Positions 35,054-44,111 of a DNA stretch of 64,000 nucleotides are shown piece after piece. Location of the stretch: the NCBI GenBank assembly GCA_902363255.1, contig CABIZO010000004.1, positions 310,001 to 374,000 of the forward strand. Reading direction: 5' to 3'. How positions within the stretch are numbered: the first letter of the stretch is position 1; each line of letters starts with the position of its first letter. The notes beneath the pieces were generated by a model, which was not told the DNA's origin, did not search any database, and saw only the letters and a program-made list of their open reading frames with translations. A program made the translations under genes and the position numbers. Origin of the DNA: Peptostreptococcaceae bacterium. GTDB lineage: Bacteria; Bacillota; Clostridia; Peptostreptococcales; Peptostreptococcaceae.

Positions 35054-35629
35054 TTATTCTACAACTTCTTCTTTATTAGATTCTTCTTTTTTATTCTCTT
35101 CCTTTTTCCTTTTTTCTGCTTTCTTCTTTTCTTCTACTTTTTTCTTTTCTTCTGCTTTCTTTTTCTCTACTTTTTTCTTATTGTGGTAAATTATCTTAGA
35201 TTCTAATTTATTCAAATCTTCTTTAGATGTTTTTTTTGCATTTTCTTTTCTTTCAAGGGCTTCTTTTTCAGCAATTTCTTTCAATTTTTCAAGTTCAGAT
35301 TTTTTATTTATTGATTCCCTTTTGATTTTTTTAGAACCATCATCTATATTAATAATAAAGTTTAACTCTTTTATCGCTTTATCATAGTTTAGATCTTTTT
35401 CATATTTTTCTGCACTTTGCATTTTTCTAGCTTGCATATACATAGTTCTTGCCGAAGTATTCTCTGGATCATTATCTAAAACTTGAGATAATAACGTCAA
35501 AGCTTCATCATATTGATGACTTTCAAGTTTTTCTTGTCCCTTAAGTAAAGAATCATCTTCCGATATTTTACTACAGCCGCTTATTAAAGCTACTGTTAAG
35601 ATTAGTGGTAACAATAATTTCTTTTTCAT
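35054..35629 (-). CDS. TPR-containing lipoprotein with Lys/Glu coiled-coil tail, probably truncated
   Basis: 191 residues from the ATG at 35629 (GGAGGATTTAC upstream). A lipoprotein signal peptide (KKKLLLPLILTVALISGC) is followed by one or two TPR-like repeats (LESHQYDEALTLLSQVLDND) and a highly charged helix made of repeated EEKKKVEEKKKAE-type units. After the TAA at 35054 the same frame continues open for 36 codons to a TAA at 34943, then a terminator, so a nonsense change has probably removed the original C-terminus. It is surface-anchored; role unknown. Confidence 0.7.
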   Translation of the reverse strand: MKKKLLLPLILTVALISGCSKISEDDSLLKGQEKLESHQYDEALTLLSQVLDNDPENTSARTMYMQARKMQSAEKYEKDLNYDKAIKELNFIINIDDGSKKIKRESINKKSELEKLKEIAEKEALERKENAKKTSKEDLNKLESKIIYHNKKKVEKKKAEEKKKVEEKKKAEKRKKEENKKEESNKEEVVE

Positions 35630-35740
35630 GTAAATCCTCCCTGTTGTATAATATAGTTTATCATAAACCCTAAATTTGTACATTATAAAGTTTTATATTA
35701 TTTATATTTATACATTAGGAAGTATTTGCACCGTTTTATT

Positions 35741-37036
35741 TTATAATTCTAAGGACAATAAATCTTCATAACTTTGTCTTTTGCATATTATCTTATCATT
35801 ACCTTTATTTACAAATACAACAGGATTTTTAGGTATTTTATTATAGTTTGATGCCATAGAATATCCATAAGCACCTGTAGAAGTAGTTATTAATATATCT
35901 TTACTTTCTATATCTAAAGGCTTAGTGTTTGATATTAATATATCTCCACTTTCACAGCATTTACCTGCAATAGTTACCTTATGTGATGATTTTTCGTTAT
36001 TCATTTTATTTACAATAGCACATTCATATCCTGCTTGATATAAAGAAGGTCTTATATTATCTGTCATTCCTCCATCAACACTAACATAAGTTCTTACATC
36101 TTTTATCTCCTTAATTGATCCAATAGAATATAATGTACTTCCTGCATTAGCAACTAAAGATCTACCTGGTTCTAATATAAGTGTAGGAACATTTATATTT
36201 AAACTTTTGCATTTTTCTTCACATGAGTTTATTATTGTTTCACAAAACTCTTTAATACTTCTTGGCATATCACTTTCAGTATAATAAACACCTATACCTC
36301 CACCAAAATCTACTTCTTTTATTTCTATATCATAGTCTGTATTAAGTGTTTTTACTAAATTAAGCATGACATCAACCTCTTCTCTATATGGCTCTACTTC
36401 AAAAATTTGTGATCCTATATGAGCATGAATACCTATTAATTTTACATTTTTGTATTCTTTCAATCTTTCCACTGCCATATAAAAATCTCCATTCGTCAAA
36501 GCAAATCCAAATTTAGAGTCTATTTGACCAGTTTTAATATACTTATGTGTATGAGCATCTATTCCAGGTGTAACTCTAAAATATATGTTTTGAACTTTGT
36601 TTTTTTCTTTACAAAAATTTTCTAATATATCTAACTCATAAAAATTGTCAACTACAAATACACCTACTCCTAAGTCCACACCCATTTTTATTTCATCTAT
36701 TGTTTTGTTGTTCCCGTGAAATAATATCTTTTCCATAGGAAAATTTGCTTTATGAGCTGTATATAGTTCTCCACCAGATACAACATCCAAATATAATCCT
36801 TCTTCGTCTATTAATTTGCACATATACTTTGGTAAAAATGCCTTCCCTGCATATGCAATTTTATTCTTATTCTCTTCAACTTTGAAATATCTATTATATT
36901 CCCTACAATTATTTCTAATTAACTCCTCATCAAATACATAAAGAGGTGTATCATATTTTTTCGCTAAATCTATCGTACTTACTCCTCCAATATATAAGGT
37001 ATTATTATTTATTTCCATTGTTCCATGAAGTTTCAT
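35741..37036 (-). CDS. lysA: Diaminopimelate decarboxylase
   Basis: 431 residues. PLP-dependent fold III decarboxylase: AYAGKAFLPKYMC carries the PLP lysine, HGNNKTIDEI, IGIHAHIGSQIFE, VDFGGGIGVYY, LEPGRSLVANAG and CCESGDIL. It converts meso-diaminopimelate to lysine, the last step of lysine synthesis. The gene begins 13 bases after lysC, and both are under the upstream lysine riboswitch. CAGGAGGATACT precedes the ATG. Confidence 0.93.
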   Translation of the reverse strand: MKLHGTMEINNNTLYIGGVSTIDLAKKYDTPLYVFDEELIRNNCREYNRYFKVEENKNKIAYAGKAFLPKYMCKLIDEEGLYLDVVSGGELYTAHKANFPMEKILFHGNNKTIDEIKMGVDLGVGVFVVDNFYELDILENFCKEKNKVQNIYFRVTPGIDAHTHKYIKTGQIDSKFGFALTNGDFYMAVERLKEYKNVKLIGIHAHIGSQIFEVEPYREEVDVMLNLVKTLNTDYDIEIKEVDFGGGIGVYYTESDMPRSIKEFCETIINSCEEKCKSLNINVPTLILEPGRSLVANAGSTLYSIGSIKEIKDVRTYVSVDGGMTDNIRPSLYQAGYECAIVNKMNNEKSSHKVTIAGKCCESGDILISNTKPLDIESKDILITTSTGAYGYSMASNYNKIPKNPVVFVNKGNDKIICKRQSYEDLLSLEL

Positions 37037-37049
37037 AGTATCCTCCTGT

Positions 37050-38246
37050 TTATATATTAAATTCTTTAGCTATCTCTCTTATTGCCACTTCTTTAGAAGA
37101 AGAGTTAATAGCACATGTGATTCTTATTTCAGATGTTGTAATTAATTTTACAACTATGTTATTATCACTAAATATTTTAAACACTTTTGATGCAACACCA
37201 CTTGTATTTTTCATTCCAAGCCCCACTAAAGAAAATTTTGTTATTTCTTCATCTATAATTATATTTTCTTCAGGTACAAAACACTCAACAATTTGTTTGC
37301 ATTCTGTTAAATCATCCTTAGGTATTGTAAATGAAACATTTACCTTTTGATTTAAAGGTGCTGTTTGACTAATCATATCAACACTTACTCCATCCACAGC
37401 AATCTTTTCAAATAATTTTGACACATCTTCCATATTTATATCTACTATTGTTATAGCCGCATCATCATCACAAGTCGCAAGGCCTGTTATAACTTTATCC
37501 TCTAATTTCATTTCTTTACTCCCCCTTATGTATGTTCCCTCAATATCACTACAAGATAATCCTACATATAACTCTACATCATATTTTTGAGCTAATTCCA
37601 CACTTCTCGAATGCATAACTTGTGCTCCTAGACTTGCTAATTCTAACATTTCTTCGTATTCTATTTCTTTTATTTTTTTTGCTTCACTATATTTTCTAGG
37701 ATCTGTAAAATATATTCCGTCAACATCTGTATATATTTCACATATACCTCCAAGTTTTACTGCTAATGCAACAGCTGAGGTATCTGAACCTCCTCTTCCT
37801 AAAGTTGTTATATCTCCCTCTTCATTAAGTCCTTGGAACCCTGTTACTATTACGATTTTACCACTATCTAAACTTTCATTTATCTTACTAACATCAATAT
37901 CATCTATTAATGATTTGCCATGAAGTCCACTAGTTTTTATCTTTAGCTGATAAGCATTATAACTTACTGCTTCACATCCCAAAGAATTCAAACTCATAGA
38001 TAGTAAAGATGCCGATATCATTTCCCCAGTTGACATTAATACATCTAACTCTCTTTTATCTGGAGTCTTAGTTATATCCTTAGCTAAGCTTATAAAGTCA
38101 TCTGTTGTATCTCCCATAGCTGAAACTACAACAACTATCTTAGAATTTTTCTTTTTTCTTTCTATTAATTTACTTGCAATAAATTTAATTTTTTCAGTGC
38201 TAGATACTGAACTACCACCATACTTTTGAACAACTACTTTGCTCAC
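37050..38246 (-). CDS. lysC: Aspartate kinase
   Basis: 398 residues from a GTG start (AGGGGGGATAATA upstream). The catalytic domain has VVQKYGGSSVSSTEKI, FQGLNEEGDITTLGRGGSDTSA and YTDVDGIYFTDPR; two C-terminal ACT domains follow (GLATCDDDAAITIVDI; FSLVGLGMKNTSG). It phosphorylates aspartate to enter the lysine branch. It is directly behind a lysine riboswitch and upstream of lysA, so both are switched off by lysine. Confidence 0.93.
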   Translation of the reverse strand: MSKVVVQKYGGSSVSSTEKIKFIASKLIERKKKNSKIVVVVSAMGDTTDDFISLAKDITKTPDKRELDVLMSTGEMISASLLSMSLNSLGCEAVSYNAYQLKIKTSGLHGKSLIDDIDVSKINESLDSGKIVIVTGFQGLNEEGDITTLGRGGSDTSAVALAVKLGGICEIYTDVDGIYFTDPRKYSEAKKIKEIEYEEMLELASLGAQVMHSRSVELAQKYDVELYVGLSCSDIEGTYIRGSKEMKLEDKVITGLATCDDDAAITIVDINMEDVSKLFEKIAVDGVSVDMISQTAPLNQKVNVSFTIPKDDLTECKQIVECFVPEENIIIDEEITKFSLVGLGMKNTSGVASKVFKIFSDNNIVVKLITTSEIRITCAINSSSKEVAIREIAKEFNI

Positions 38247-38310
38247 TATTATCCCCCCTAAATGAACATTCGCTTTTTTAGTCGTTAATTTAATGCTACT
38301 TCTTTAGCGA

Positions 38311-38536
38311 AAAAAATAAAACGCCCAAAGGTATACTTTGGACGTTAAAATAACCACAGTAAACCTTGTAGCTCAACACTTATAAAAAAGTGACAGCCTT
38401 ATACATATTTTGCATAAGTCCAGATAACTTGTATGCCTACAATTTATCTTCGGCTGTAATTCCTTTCCTAATATATAATTGCTCGCCAGCTATATATTAG
38501 TACTATTAAGTACAGCGCCTCTACCTTAGGTTTTTA
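38311..38536 (-). promoter_or_regulatory. Lysine riboswitch (L-box) with terminator
   Basis: The minus strand shows L-box core words in order: AAGGTAGAGGCGC, an AGTAC helix, GGAAAGG, CAGCCGAAG, CTGGACTTATGC, AAGGCTGTCAC and GAGCTAC. The expression platform AACGTCCAAAG..CTTTGGGCGTT plus a T-rich tail is a terminator at 38311-38347. Lysine binding should favour the terminator and lower lysC-lysA expression. Confidence 0.9.
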
Positions 38537-38610
38537 TCTTTTTTATTAATAATATATTAATAGCACAACAGACTTTAAGATGCAATAATAATTATTAAAT
38601 TATATATATT

Positions 38611-39216
38611 TTACAAATAATTAAATAATTTATTCAAAGAAGCATCTATAAAATAGATATACTCATTTATATAACATTGATTATACTTTTGTTCTTTAGA
38701 AGATATAACAATAACTTTTGGTACCATAAAAAATGGTATCGTTGAGTTTTCAATATCATTTACAATATTATCATATTTTGAGCATTTAAAATTTCCATCT
38801 ATTTCTATATCTATTAATACTTGTATTCTTTCTCTGTGGGGATTAATATATTCAATAAATATATCATAAGTTTGATCTCCTACTCTCGCATTTCTATAAA
38901 ATCTTACGGTTTCATATCCTGCACTATTTAATCTAATTGCTATTTCAGATCCAAGTAACATTTTGGATAAATTTTTACCTTTTGTAATATTACTTCCATT
39001 TAGATAATATACACACGAATTATCTTTAAAATTCGTATAATTTATATTACCCGGAAACTTTCTCAAAGTATAATCATTACACATCTTTCTCAGCGTTCTT
39101 TTCAGGGATTTTTTATTATTTCTTTTTTTGCTATTAAATACTTTTCCCACTTGATTTTCTGTGACGCATCTTACTCTACTAACTAAATAAAGAATATCCT
39201 TTTCTAATCCCACCAT
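38611..39216 (-). CDS. Replication-relaxation-like protein
   Basis: 201 residues from the ATG at 39216 (CAAGGAGATTGACT upstream); a 20-codon extension has no site. The N-terminal part looks like a winged helix (DILYLVSRVRCVTENQVGKV, then SLKRTLRKMC and a VYYLNGSN turn), and the C-terminal part (DQTYDIFIEY, QVLIDIEIDG) resembles the nuclease-like half of the replication-relaxation/MobC family of plasmids and phages. If right, it is a lone remnant of a mobile element in a chromosomal setting. The family call is tentative. Confidence 0.45.
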   Translation of the reverse strand: MVGLEKDILYLVSRVRCVTENQVGKVFNSKKRNNKKSLKRTLRKMCNDYTLRKFPGNINYTNFKDNSCVYYLNGSNITKGKNLSKMLLGSEIAIRLNSAGYETVRFYRNARVGDQTYDIFIEYINPHRERIQVLIDIEIDGNFKCSKYDNIVNDIENSTIPFFMVPKVIVISSKEQKYNQCYINEYIYFIDASLNKLFNYL

Positions 39217-39289
39217 AGTCAATCTCCTTGAAGCTTTTTTACCAAGTTGTACTATTATTATATTAAAATCACTCAATAAAATTTACACA

Positions 39290-39327
39290 TAAAAAAAGGA
39301 AGATTAAAATTTCTTCCTTCTTTTTTA
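39290..39327 (-). terminator. Terminator of the 561-aa membrane gene
   Basis: GGAAGA and TCTTCC with an AT-rich loop, followed by seven T on the minus strand, just past the stop at 39342. Confidence 0.65.
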
Positions 39328-39341
39328 TAATTTATATTATG

Positions 39342-41027
39342 CTATTCAGTTTTTTCTTCCTCTTTATCTGTATTATCAGTTTTATCTTCTTTATTAGAGG
39401 TATTTTCTAATTTACCTATATTTTTATTATCAAATTCAGATATACTGATTATATCTGAATCAGATTTGTCATAGGAAATACTTACTTTGTCTCCTACCAT
39501 TGTTATAGGTAATTCTGTCGAAATTTTTGAAGTTGCTGTAAATATTAATTCTTCATTATCTTTTAACGTAATATAATATGTTGTATTTCCACTTTTTACA
39601 TCCTGATTTATTCTTGATATAGTTCCATCTATTTTTTCTAAGTTTACATTATTATCAAAATTAACATTGTTACCTTTAGATTCCAATACTTCTTTGTAGT
39701 TTCTATATGCATCTTCTTTTGTATCTCCTATACCTATTAAGCTAAAGTCTTCAACAGATACAAATGCTACAGATTTTACAAGTTCAGCTTTATCTTTTAA
39801 TCCAAGTACATATGTTGGTTTCCCAAGAATATTATACATAACTGGGAAAGTTGCTTCATAATTTTTTTCTTGAACTTTTCCCTCTGCTGTTGTCATAGCC
39901 GCAGTTTCTGTTGCTCCAGTTTGCATATATAATTTTGACTCTTTTGTTCTTGAATCTACCAACATAAATCCTACTGTTGATTCATCTGAACCTGCAGAAG
40001 TAATTCCTGTATACCAATAAGATTTCCCATCTTGACCATATACTAATGAAGTTCCTTCAGATGGTAATAATACACCTTCTTCTGATATTACTGAGTTTAA
40101 AAATCCTTTAACATATAATCCCCAATCATTTATTTGATCAACAATTATACTCTCTGGTTGTATTCTGTCTATCCACTCAGGAGTATCTTTTATTGAGTAT
40201 ATTTTTACATCGCCACTTTGAGCATCAACTACTGCAGTTCCAACAGCATTTGCTCCTCCATATCCTACTGCATGTTCATATAAACTCACCACCCAGTAAG
40301 GCTTTCCATTATCATCAATTTCAAAAGTAAAATCAGTCATACCATATTTCATACCACCATTTATGTAAATATGTCTATGTAGATCTTGTAGGAAGTATGC
40401 TTCCTCTTGATATACAATTTTAATTTGTTTTCCATCAAGATTTTGAACTAATCTTACATCTTGTGGATTTGTAGCAGAAACCATAATATAACCATTAGTA
40501 CCATCAAGATTAGTTATCCATTTAACCACATCTCTATGAACAAGTGGTGCAACCCAATATAATTCACCTTTTACACTTTGGATCGAGTAATCACCAACTT
40601 TAGATATACTTCCGATGGCTGGTATTTCACCAAGTTTTTTTTCTCCCAGTTTTATTGCCATATTTTTGTCTACTATTCTAATATCATTGACACTTACAGG
40701 ACTTACATCCTCTGTAAAAACACTTTCCTCTACTTTACCAAGCAAATCTCTATATGAACTAGCCCTAAATATTGGAGATGTCACAAAAAATGGAATAACA
40801 ATAACTACAATTAATAAAAGTGCTGCTATTACGAAGTTATTTTTTGCCATTTTGGATGTTTTTTCTCCTCTATCAAACATCATGTCTAAAACACCTGCTA
40901 AAACAAAGAATAGGATTAATGTTGTGAATCCTGATGTGAAGTCCAACCTCAAAACAGGAAGTTTTACAAATGAGTAAATAGCCACAATTAATAAAGCAAT
41001 CCCATATGATTTAAATATTTTTTTCAT
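39342..41027 (-). CDS. Large membrane-anchored protein of unknown function
   Basis: 561 residues from the ATG at 41027 (AAAGGAGAAAAA upstream). Three hydrophobic segments near the N-terminus (SYGIALLIVAIYSFVKLP, TLILFFVLAGVLDMMF, FVIAALLLIVVIVIPFFV) anchor a ~400-residue outer domain with repeated beta-rich units such as GKPYWVVSLYEHAVG and GKSYWYTGITSAG, similar in tone to PepSY-like repeats. The C-terminus is acidic and Lys-rich. I do not recognise the family. It is a single-gene unit. Confidence 0.6.
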   Translation of the reverse strand: MKKIFKSYGIALLIVAIYSFVKLPVLRLDFTSGFTTLILFFVLAGVLDMMFDRGEKTSKMAKNNFVIAALLLIVVIVIPFFVTSPIFRASSYRDLLGKVEESVFTEDVSPVSVNDIRIVDKNMAIKLGEKKLGEIPAIGSISKVGDYSIQSVKGELYWVAPLVHRDVVKWITNLDGTNGYIMVSATNPQDVRLVQNLDGKQIKIVYQEEAYFLQDLHRHIYINGGMKYGMTDFTFEIDDNGKPYWVVSLYEHAVGYGGANAVGTAVVDAQSGDVKIYSIKDTPEWIDRIQPESIIVDQINDWGLYVKGFLNSVISEEGVLLPSEGTSLVYGQDGKSYWYTGITSAGSDESTVGFMLVDSRTKESKLYMQTGATETAAMTTAEGKVQEKNYEATFPVMYNILGKPTYVLGLKDKAELVKSVAFVSVEDFSLIGIGDTKEDAYRNYKEVLESKGNNVNFDNNVNLEKIDGTISRINQDVKSGNTTYYITLKDNEELIFTATSKISTELPITMVGDKVSISYDKSDSDIISISEFDNKNIGKLENTSNKEDKTDNTDKEEEKTE

Positions 41028-41116
41028 TTTTTCTCCTTTCATTCACATCTCTTATTACCATTATAACCTTATTTTTACATTTTTAGATTAATATTAATAA
41101 ATAATATATAATAGAA

Positions 41117-41150
41117 AATAAAAAATTACCATAGTAATATATGGTAATTT
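41117..41150 (-). terminator. Terminator of the permuted papain-like gene
   Basis: AAATTACCATA and TGGTAATTT stem followed by a T-run on the minus strand, immediately after the stop at 41151. Confidence 0.7.
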
Positions 41151-41714
41151 TTAACAAGTCATATGACTTAACATCTCTTCTTTATTTCTAACATTATAAT
41201 TACATAATAATCCTTCATACTCTAAACTTAGATTACAATTATTATAAAAATCTTCCGGTTTAACTAAAGATGGTGATTTATCAAATATATGAATATCACT
41301 TTTATAAAGCATATCTGCAACAAAATGTGAACATACATATTTATATTCTACTTCTCTTGATTTATTAAAGGATAAATATACTAAAGCTTTAACATCATAA
41401 TTATATTTTTTTCTATTATGATTAACCTTCATTATATTCTGTACTAATTTTTCATATCTAGAATAATCAACCTCTAATGAATATACTCTACATAATGCAT
41501 TTTGCTTTATTTCATATAATCCTTCATTTATATTTTCTTCAACAAATCCTGCAAATATCGGTGTCTTAGGATTTAATCTTCCAAAAGAGTACATAGGTGA
41601 TAAATCTTCATTTAAAGATAAAGAAATATGGGCATAAGGACTTTTACTAATTTTTCTTATTAAATAAGAAAGAAAAGTTCCTGTATAAGTTGTTACTATA
41701 TAAATTTTTCTCAT
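41151..41714 (-). CDS. Permuted NlpC/P60 (YiiX-like) putative hydrolase
   Basis: About 187 residues. A conserved His comes first (KSPYAHISLSLNEDL) and the Cys later (YKYVCSHFVADMLY), the permuted order of YaeF/YiiX-type papain-like proteins. Such enzymes are thought to cleave amide or ester bonds of lipids or peptides; substrate unknown here. The ATG at 41714 has GGGGGTG seven bases upstream; an upstream GTG or TTG start is also possible. No signal peptide is clear. Confidence 0.6.
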   Translation of the reverse strand: MRKIYIVTTYTGTFLSYLIRKISKSPYAHISLSLNEDLSPMYSFGRLNPKTPIFAGFVEENINEGLYEIKQNALCRVYSLEVDYSRYEKLVQNIMKVNHNRKKYNYDVKALVYLSFNKSREVEYKYVCSHFVADMLYKSDIHIFDKSPSLVKPEDFYNNCNLSLEYEGLLCNYNVRNKEEMLSHMTC

Positions 41715-41729
41715 TCTTTGCACCCCCAA

Positions 41730-42044
41730 CTCCTATTTTATGATTCTATCATAATATTTGAATTCATTCAATTCTTTCTAAGCTTTATTATAAATAATGA
41801 ACAAAATACATGCATTTTTATACATACTTTCATAATAAAAAGGGAAAATTATATAATCTTTTTCATATTATTCATAATAAAAATATTGATTTTGTTTAAT
41901 AATGTTAAATATAATAGTTTTTAACTATTAAAATATATAAATATACTTTATTTTTTTTCCATATTGAATTAAAATTAATAATATGATTATGATAGTGCTT
42001 ATTATATATTAATAATTAATAAAATGAATAGAGAGGTATTAAAT
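41730..42044. other. Intergenic region before glnS
   Basis: Very AT-rich, divergent promoter region between the papain-like gene and glnS. No T-box sequence, hairpin or gene was seen. Confidence 0.4.
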
Positions 42045-43709
42045 ATGTCAAACGAAACAATTTCAAATAATTTTATAAAAAATATTATAGTTGACGATTT
42101 AGAAACTGGAAAACACGATCATATAATTACTCGTTTTCCACCAGAACCAAATGGATATTTACATATTGGACATGCTAAAAGTATTTGCTTAAACTTTGGA
42201 TTAGCAAATGAATTCAATGGAACAGTTAACATGAGATTTGATGATACAAATCCACTAAAAGAAGATGATGAATATGTAAATTCAATAAAAGAAGATGTAC
42301 AATGGTTAGGATTTAACTGGAACAATTTATATTTCGCATCTGACTATTTCGATGAAATGTACAAAAGAGCTGTACTTTTAATCAAAAAAGGTAAAGCTTA
42401 TGTTGATGATTTATCTGCTGATGAAATAAGAGAAACACGCGGTACTTTAACTGAGCCAGGAAAAGATAGTCCATATAGAAATAGATCTATAGAAGAAAAC
42501 TTGGATTTATTTGAAAGAATGAAAAATGGTGAATTTGAAAATGGTCAAAAAGTTTTAAGAGCTAAGATAGATATGTCTTCTCCTAATATAAACTTTAGAG
42601 ATCCTGTAATATACAGAATTTCTCATGCATCTCATCACAACACCGGAGATAAATGGTGTATATATCCAATGTACTCATTTGCTCATCCACTAGAAGATGC
42701 TATAGAAGGAATTACTCACTCTATATGTACTCTAGAATTTGAAGACCAAAGACCTCTATACGATTGGGTTGTTAGAGAATGTGAAATGGAAAAAGTTCCA
42801 AGACAAATCGAGTTCGCTAGACTTAACTTAACAAATACAGTAATGAGTAAAAGAAAATTAAAATTACTAGTTGACGAAGGAATTGCTGATGGATGGGACG
42901 ATCCTAGACTACCTACTATATCAGGAGTTAGAAGAAGAGGATATACTCCAGAATGTATACGTAATTTCTGTGCAGAAATAGGAGTTTCAAAAGCTGACTC
43001 TAAAGTTGATAGTCAATTATTCGATCACTTCTTAAGAGAAGATTTACAACCAAAAGCTCAACTTGCTATGGGTGTATTAAATCCTTTAAAATTAGTAATA
43101 ACTAATTACCCAGAAGGTCAAAGTGAAATGATAGAACTTGAAAATATAGCTAAAAACGAAGAAGCAGGTACAAGAGAAGTTCCATTTAGTAGAGAGCTTT
43201 ACATAGAAAGAGATGACTTTATGGAAGAACCAATACCAAAATACAGAAGATTCTTCCCAGGAAACGAAGTTCGTCTAAAAGGCGCTTACTTTGTTAAATG
43301 TACTGACGTTATAAAAGATGAAAATGGAAATGTTGTAGAAATACACGGAACTTATGACCCAGAAACTAAATCAGGTTCAGGATTTACTGGACGTAAAGTT
43401 AAAGGTACAGTTCATTGGGTAGATGCTAAAACTGCAGTACCATGTGAATTTAGATTATTTGAGCCATTAATATTAGATGATGCTCCAGAAAATGAAGGTA
43501 AGCACTTCTTAGATCAAATAAATCCAAACTCACTTACTATATTACAAGGTTTCGTAGAACCAACTGCAATAAAAGATGCTAAACCTTTAGATAAATTCCA
43601 ATTCGTTAGAAATGGATTCTTCTCAGTAGATACAAAATACACTACTCCAGAGAAACTTGTATTCAATAGAATAGTTCCTCTTAAGAGTTCATTTAAACCA
43701 GGAAAATAA
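42045..43709 (+). CDS. glnS: Glutaminyl-tRNA synthetase
   Basis: About 554 residues from the ATG at 42045 (AGAGAGGTATTAAAT upstream); the earlier ATG at 42024 contains that site. Class I motifs: PNGYLHIGHAKS (HIGH) and VMSKRKLKLL (KMSKS variant), plus the GlnRS-specific FEDQRPLYDWVV and the C-terminal beta-barrel anticodon-binding domain. It charges tRNA-Gln directly. Codon choice here is slightly richer in C than neighbours, consistent with high expression. Confidence 0.95.
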   Translation: MSNETISNNFIKNIIVDDLETGKHDHIITRFPPEPNGYLHIGHAKSICLNFGLANEFNGTVNMRFDDTNPLKEDDEYVNSIKEDVQWLGFNWNNLYFASDYFDEMYKRAVLLIKKGKAYVDDLSADEIRETRGTLTEPGKDSPYRNRSIEENLDLFERMKNGEFENGQKVLRAKIDMSSPNINFRDPVIYRISHASHHNTGDKWCIYPMYSFAHPLEDAIEGITHSICTLEFEDQRPLYDWVVRECEMEKVPRQIEFARLNLTNTVMSKRKLKLLVDEGIADGWDDPRLPTISGVRRRGYTPECIRNFCAEIGVSKADSKVDSQLFDHFLREDLQPKAQLAMGVLNPLKLVITNYPEGQSEMIELENIAKNEEAGTREVPFSRELYIERDDFMEEPIPKYRRFFPGNEVRLKGAYFVKCTDVIKDENGNVVEIHGTYDPETKSGSGFTGRKVKGTVHWVDAKTAVPCEFRLFEPLILDDAPENEGKHFLDQINPNSLTILQGFVEPTAIKDAKPLDKFQFVRNGFFSVDTKYTTPEKLVFNRIVPLKSSFKPGK

Positions 43710-43721
43710 TTTTATAAAATA

Positions 43722-43751
43722 TAAAAGACTATGGCTTCCATAGTCTTTTTA
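43722..43751 (+). terminator. glnS terminator
   Basis: AAAGACTATGG, a 3-base loop, CCATAGTCTTT and a T-run on the plus strand, a few bases after the glnS stop. Confidence 0.8.
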
Positions 43752-43770
43752 GTTAAAAATATTATTTTAA

Positions 43771-44062
43771 TAAAAAAAGCACTATTTTGGGGATTATAGT
43801 CTCCAAATCAGTGCTTTTTCCAGGACAAAAGCTTCCACTTAGCCCTTACCTCAATCAATTCATTAAATATAGTTTGCAAGCTAGTCACATTTCCAACCCT
43901 TGGGCATTGAATCATAACTATCTGCACGATAGTAGCTGAGGAATCTAGTATCTTCATTATATTCAATGGATATTAAAAAATATCAAATATACTTAAGCTC
44001 CCAAGGAAATCATAAACACACCTATTTATGATTAGATTAAGTTAGATTGACTTGCATCAATC
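43771..44062 (-). ncRNA. Structured non-coding RNA, raiA-motif candidate
   Basis: Minus-strand transcript with many pairable segments and no ORF. TGCAAGTCA (44048-44056) pairs with TGA-CTAG-CTTGCA (43875-43887). Inside it: hairpin ATCATAAA/TTTATGAT (44009-44032); helix CCTTGGG (44000-44006) with CCCAAGG (43898-43904); nested CATTGAAT/ATTCAATG (43905-43968) with inner ACTATC/GATAGT. A ~55-base tail with GGTAAGGGCTAAGTGGAAGC precedes a strong terminator (43772-43819, GCACT..GGGGA type stem plus T7). It is convergent with glnS. The complexity suggests a catalytic-size RNA family such as raiA-motif RNA; the family is not proven and 6S RNA seems a poorer fit. Confidence 0.6.
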
Positions 44063-44111
44063 ATTACTTATATATTAACCAATTGAAGATTAAATATTCA
44101 TTTTTAATTTA

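Noticed and set aside
39342..41027. Assignment of the 561-aa membrane protein to a CvpA or PepSY family
   Set aside because: The hydrophobic N-terminus and repeat-like outer region are suggestive only; no defining motif could be confirmed.
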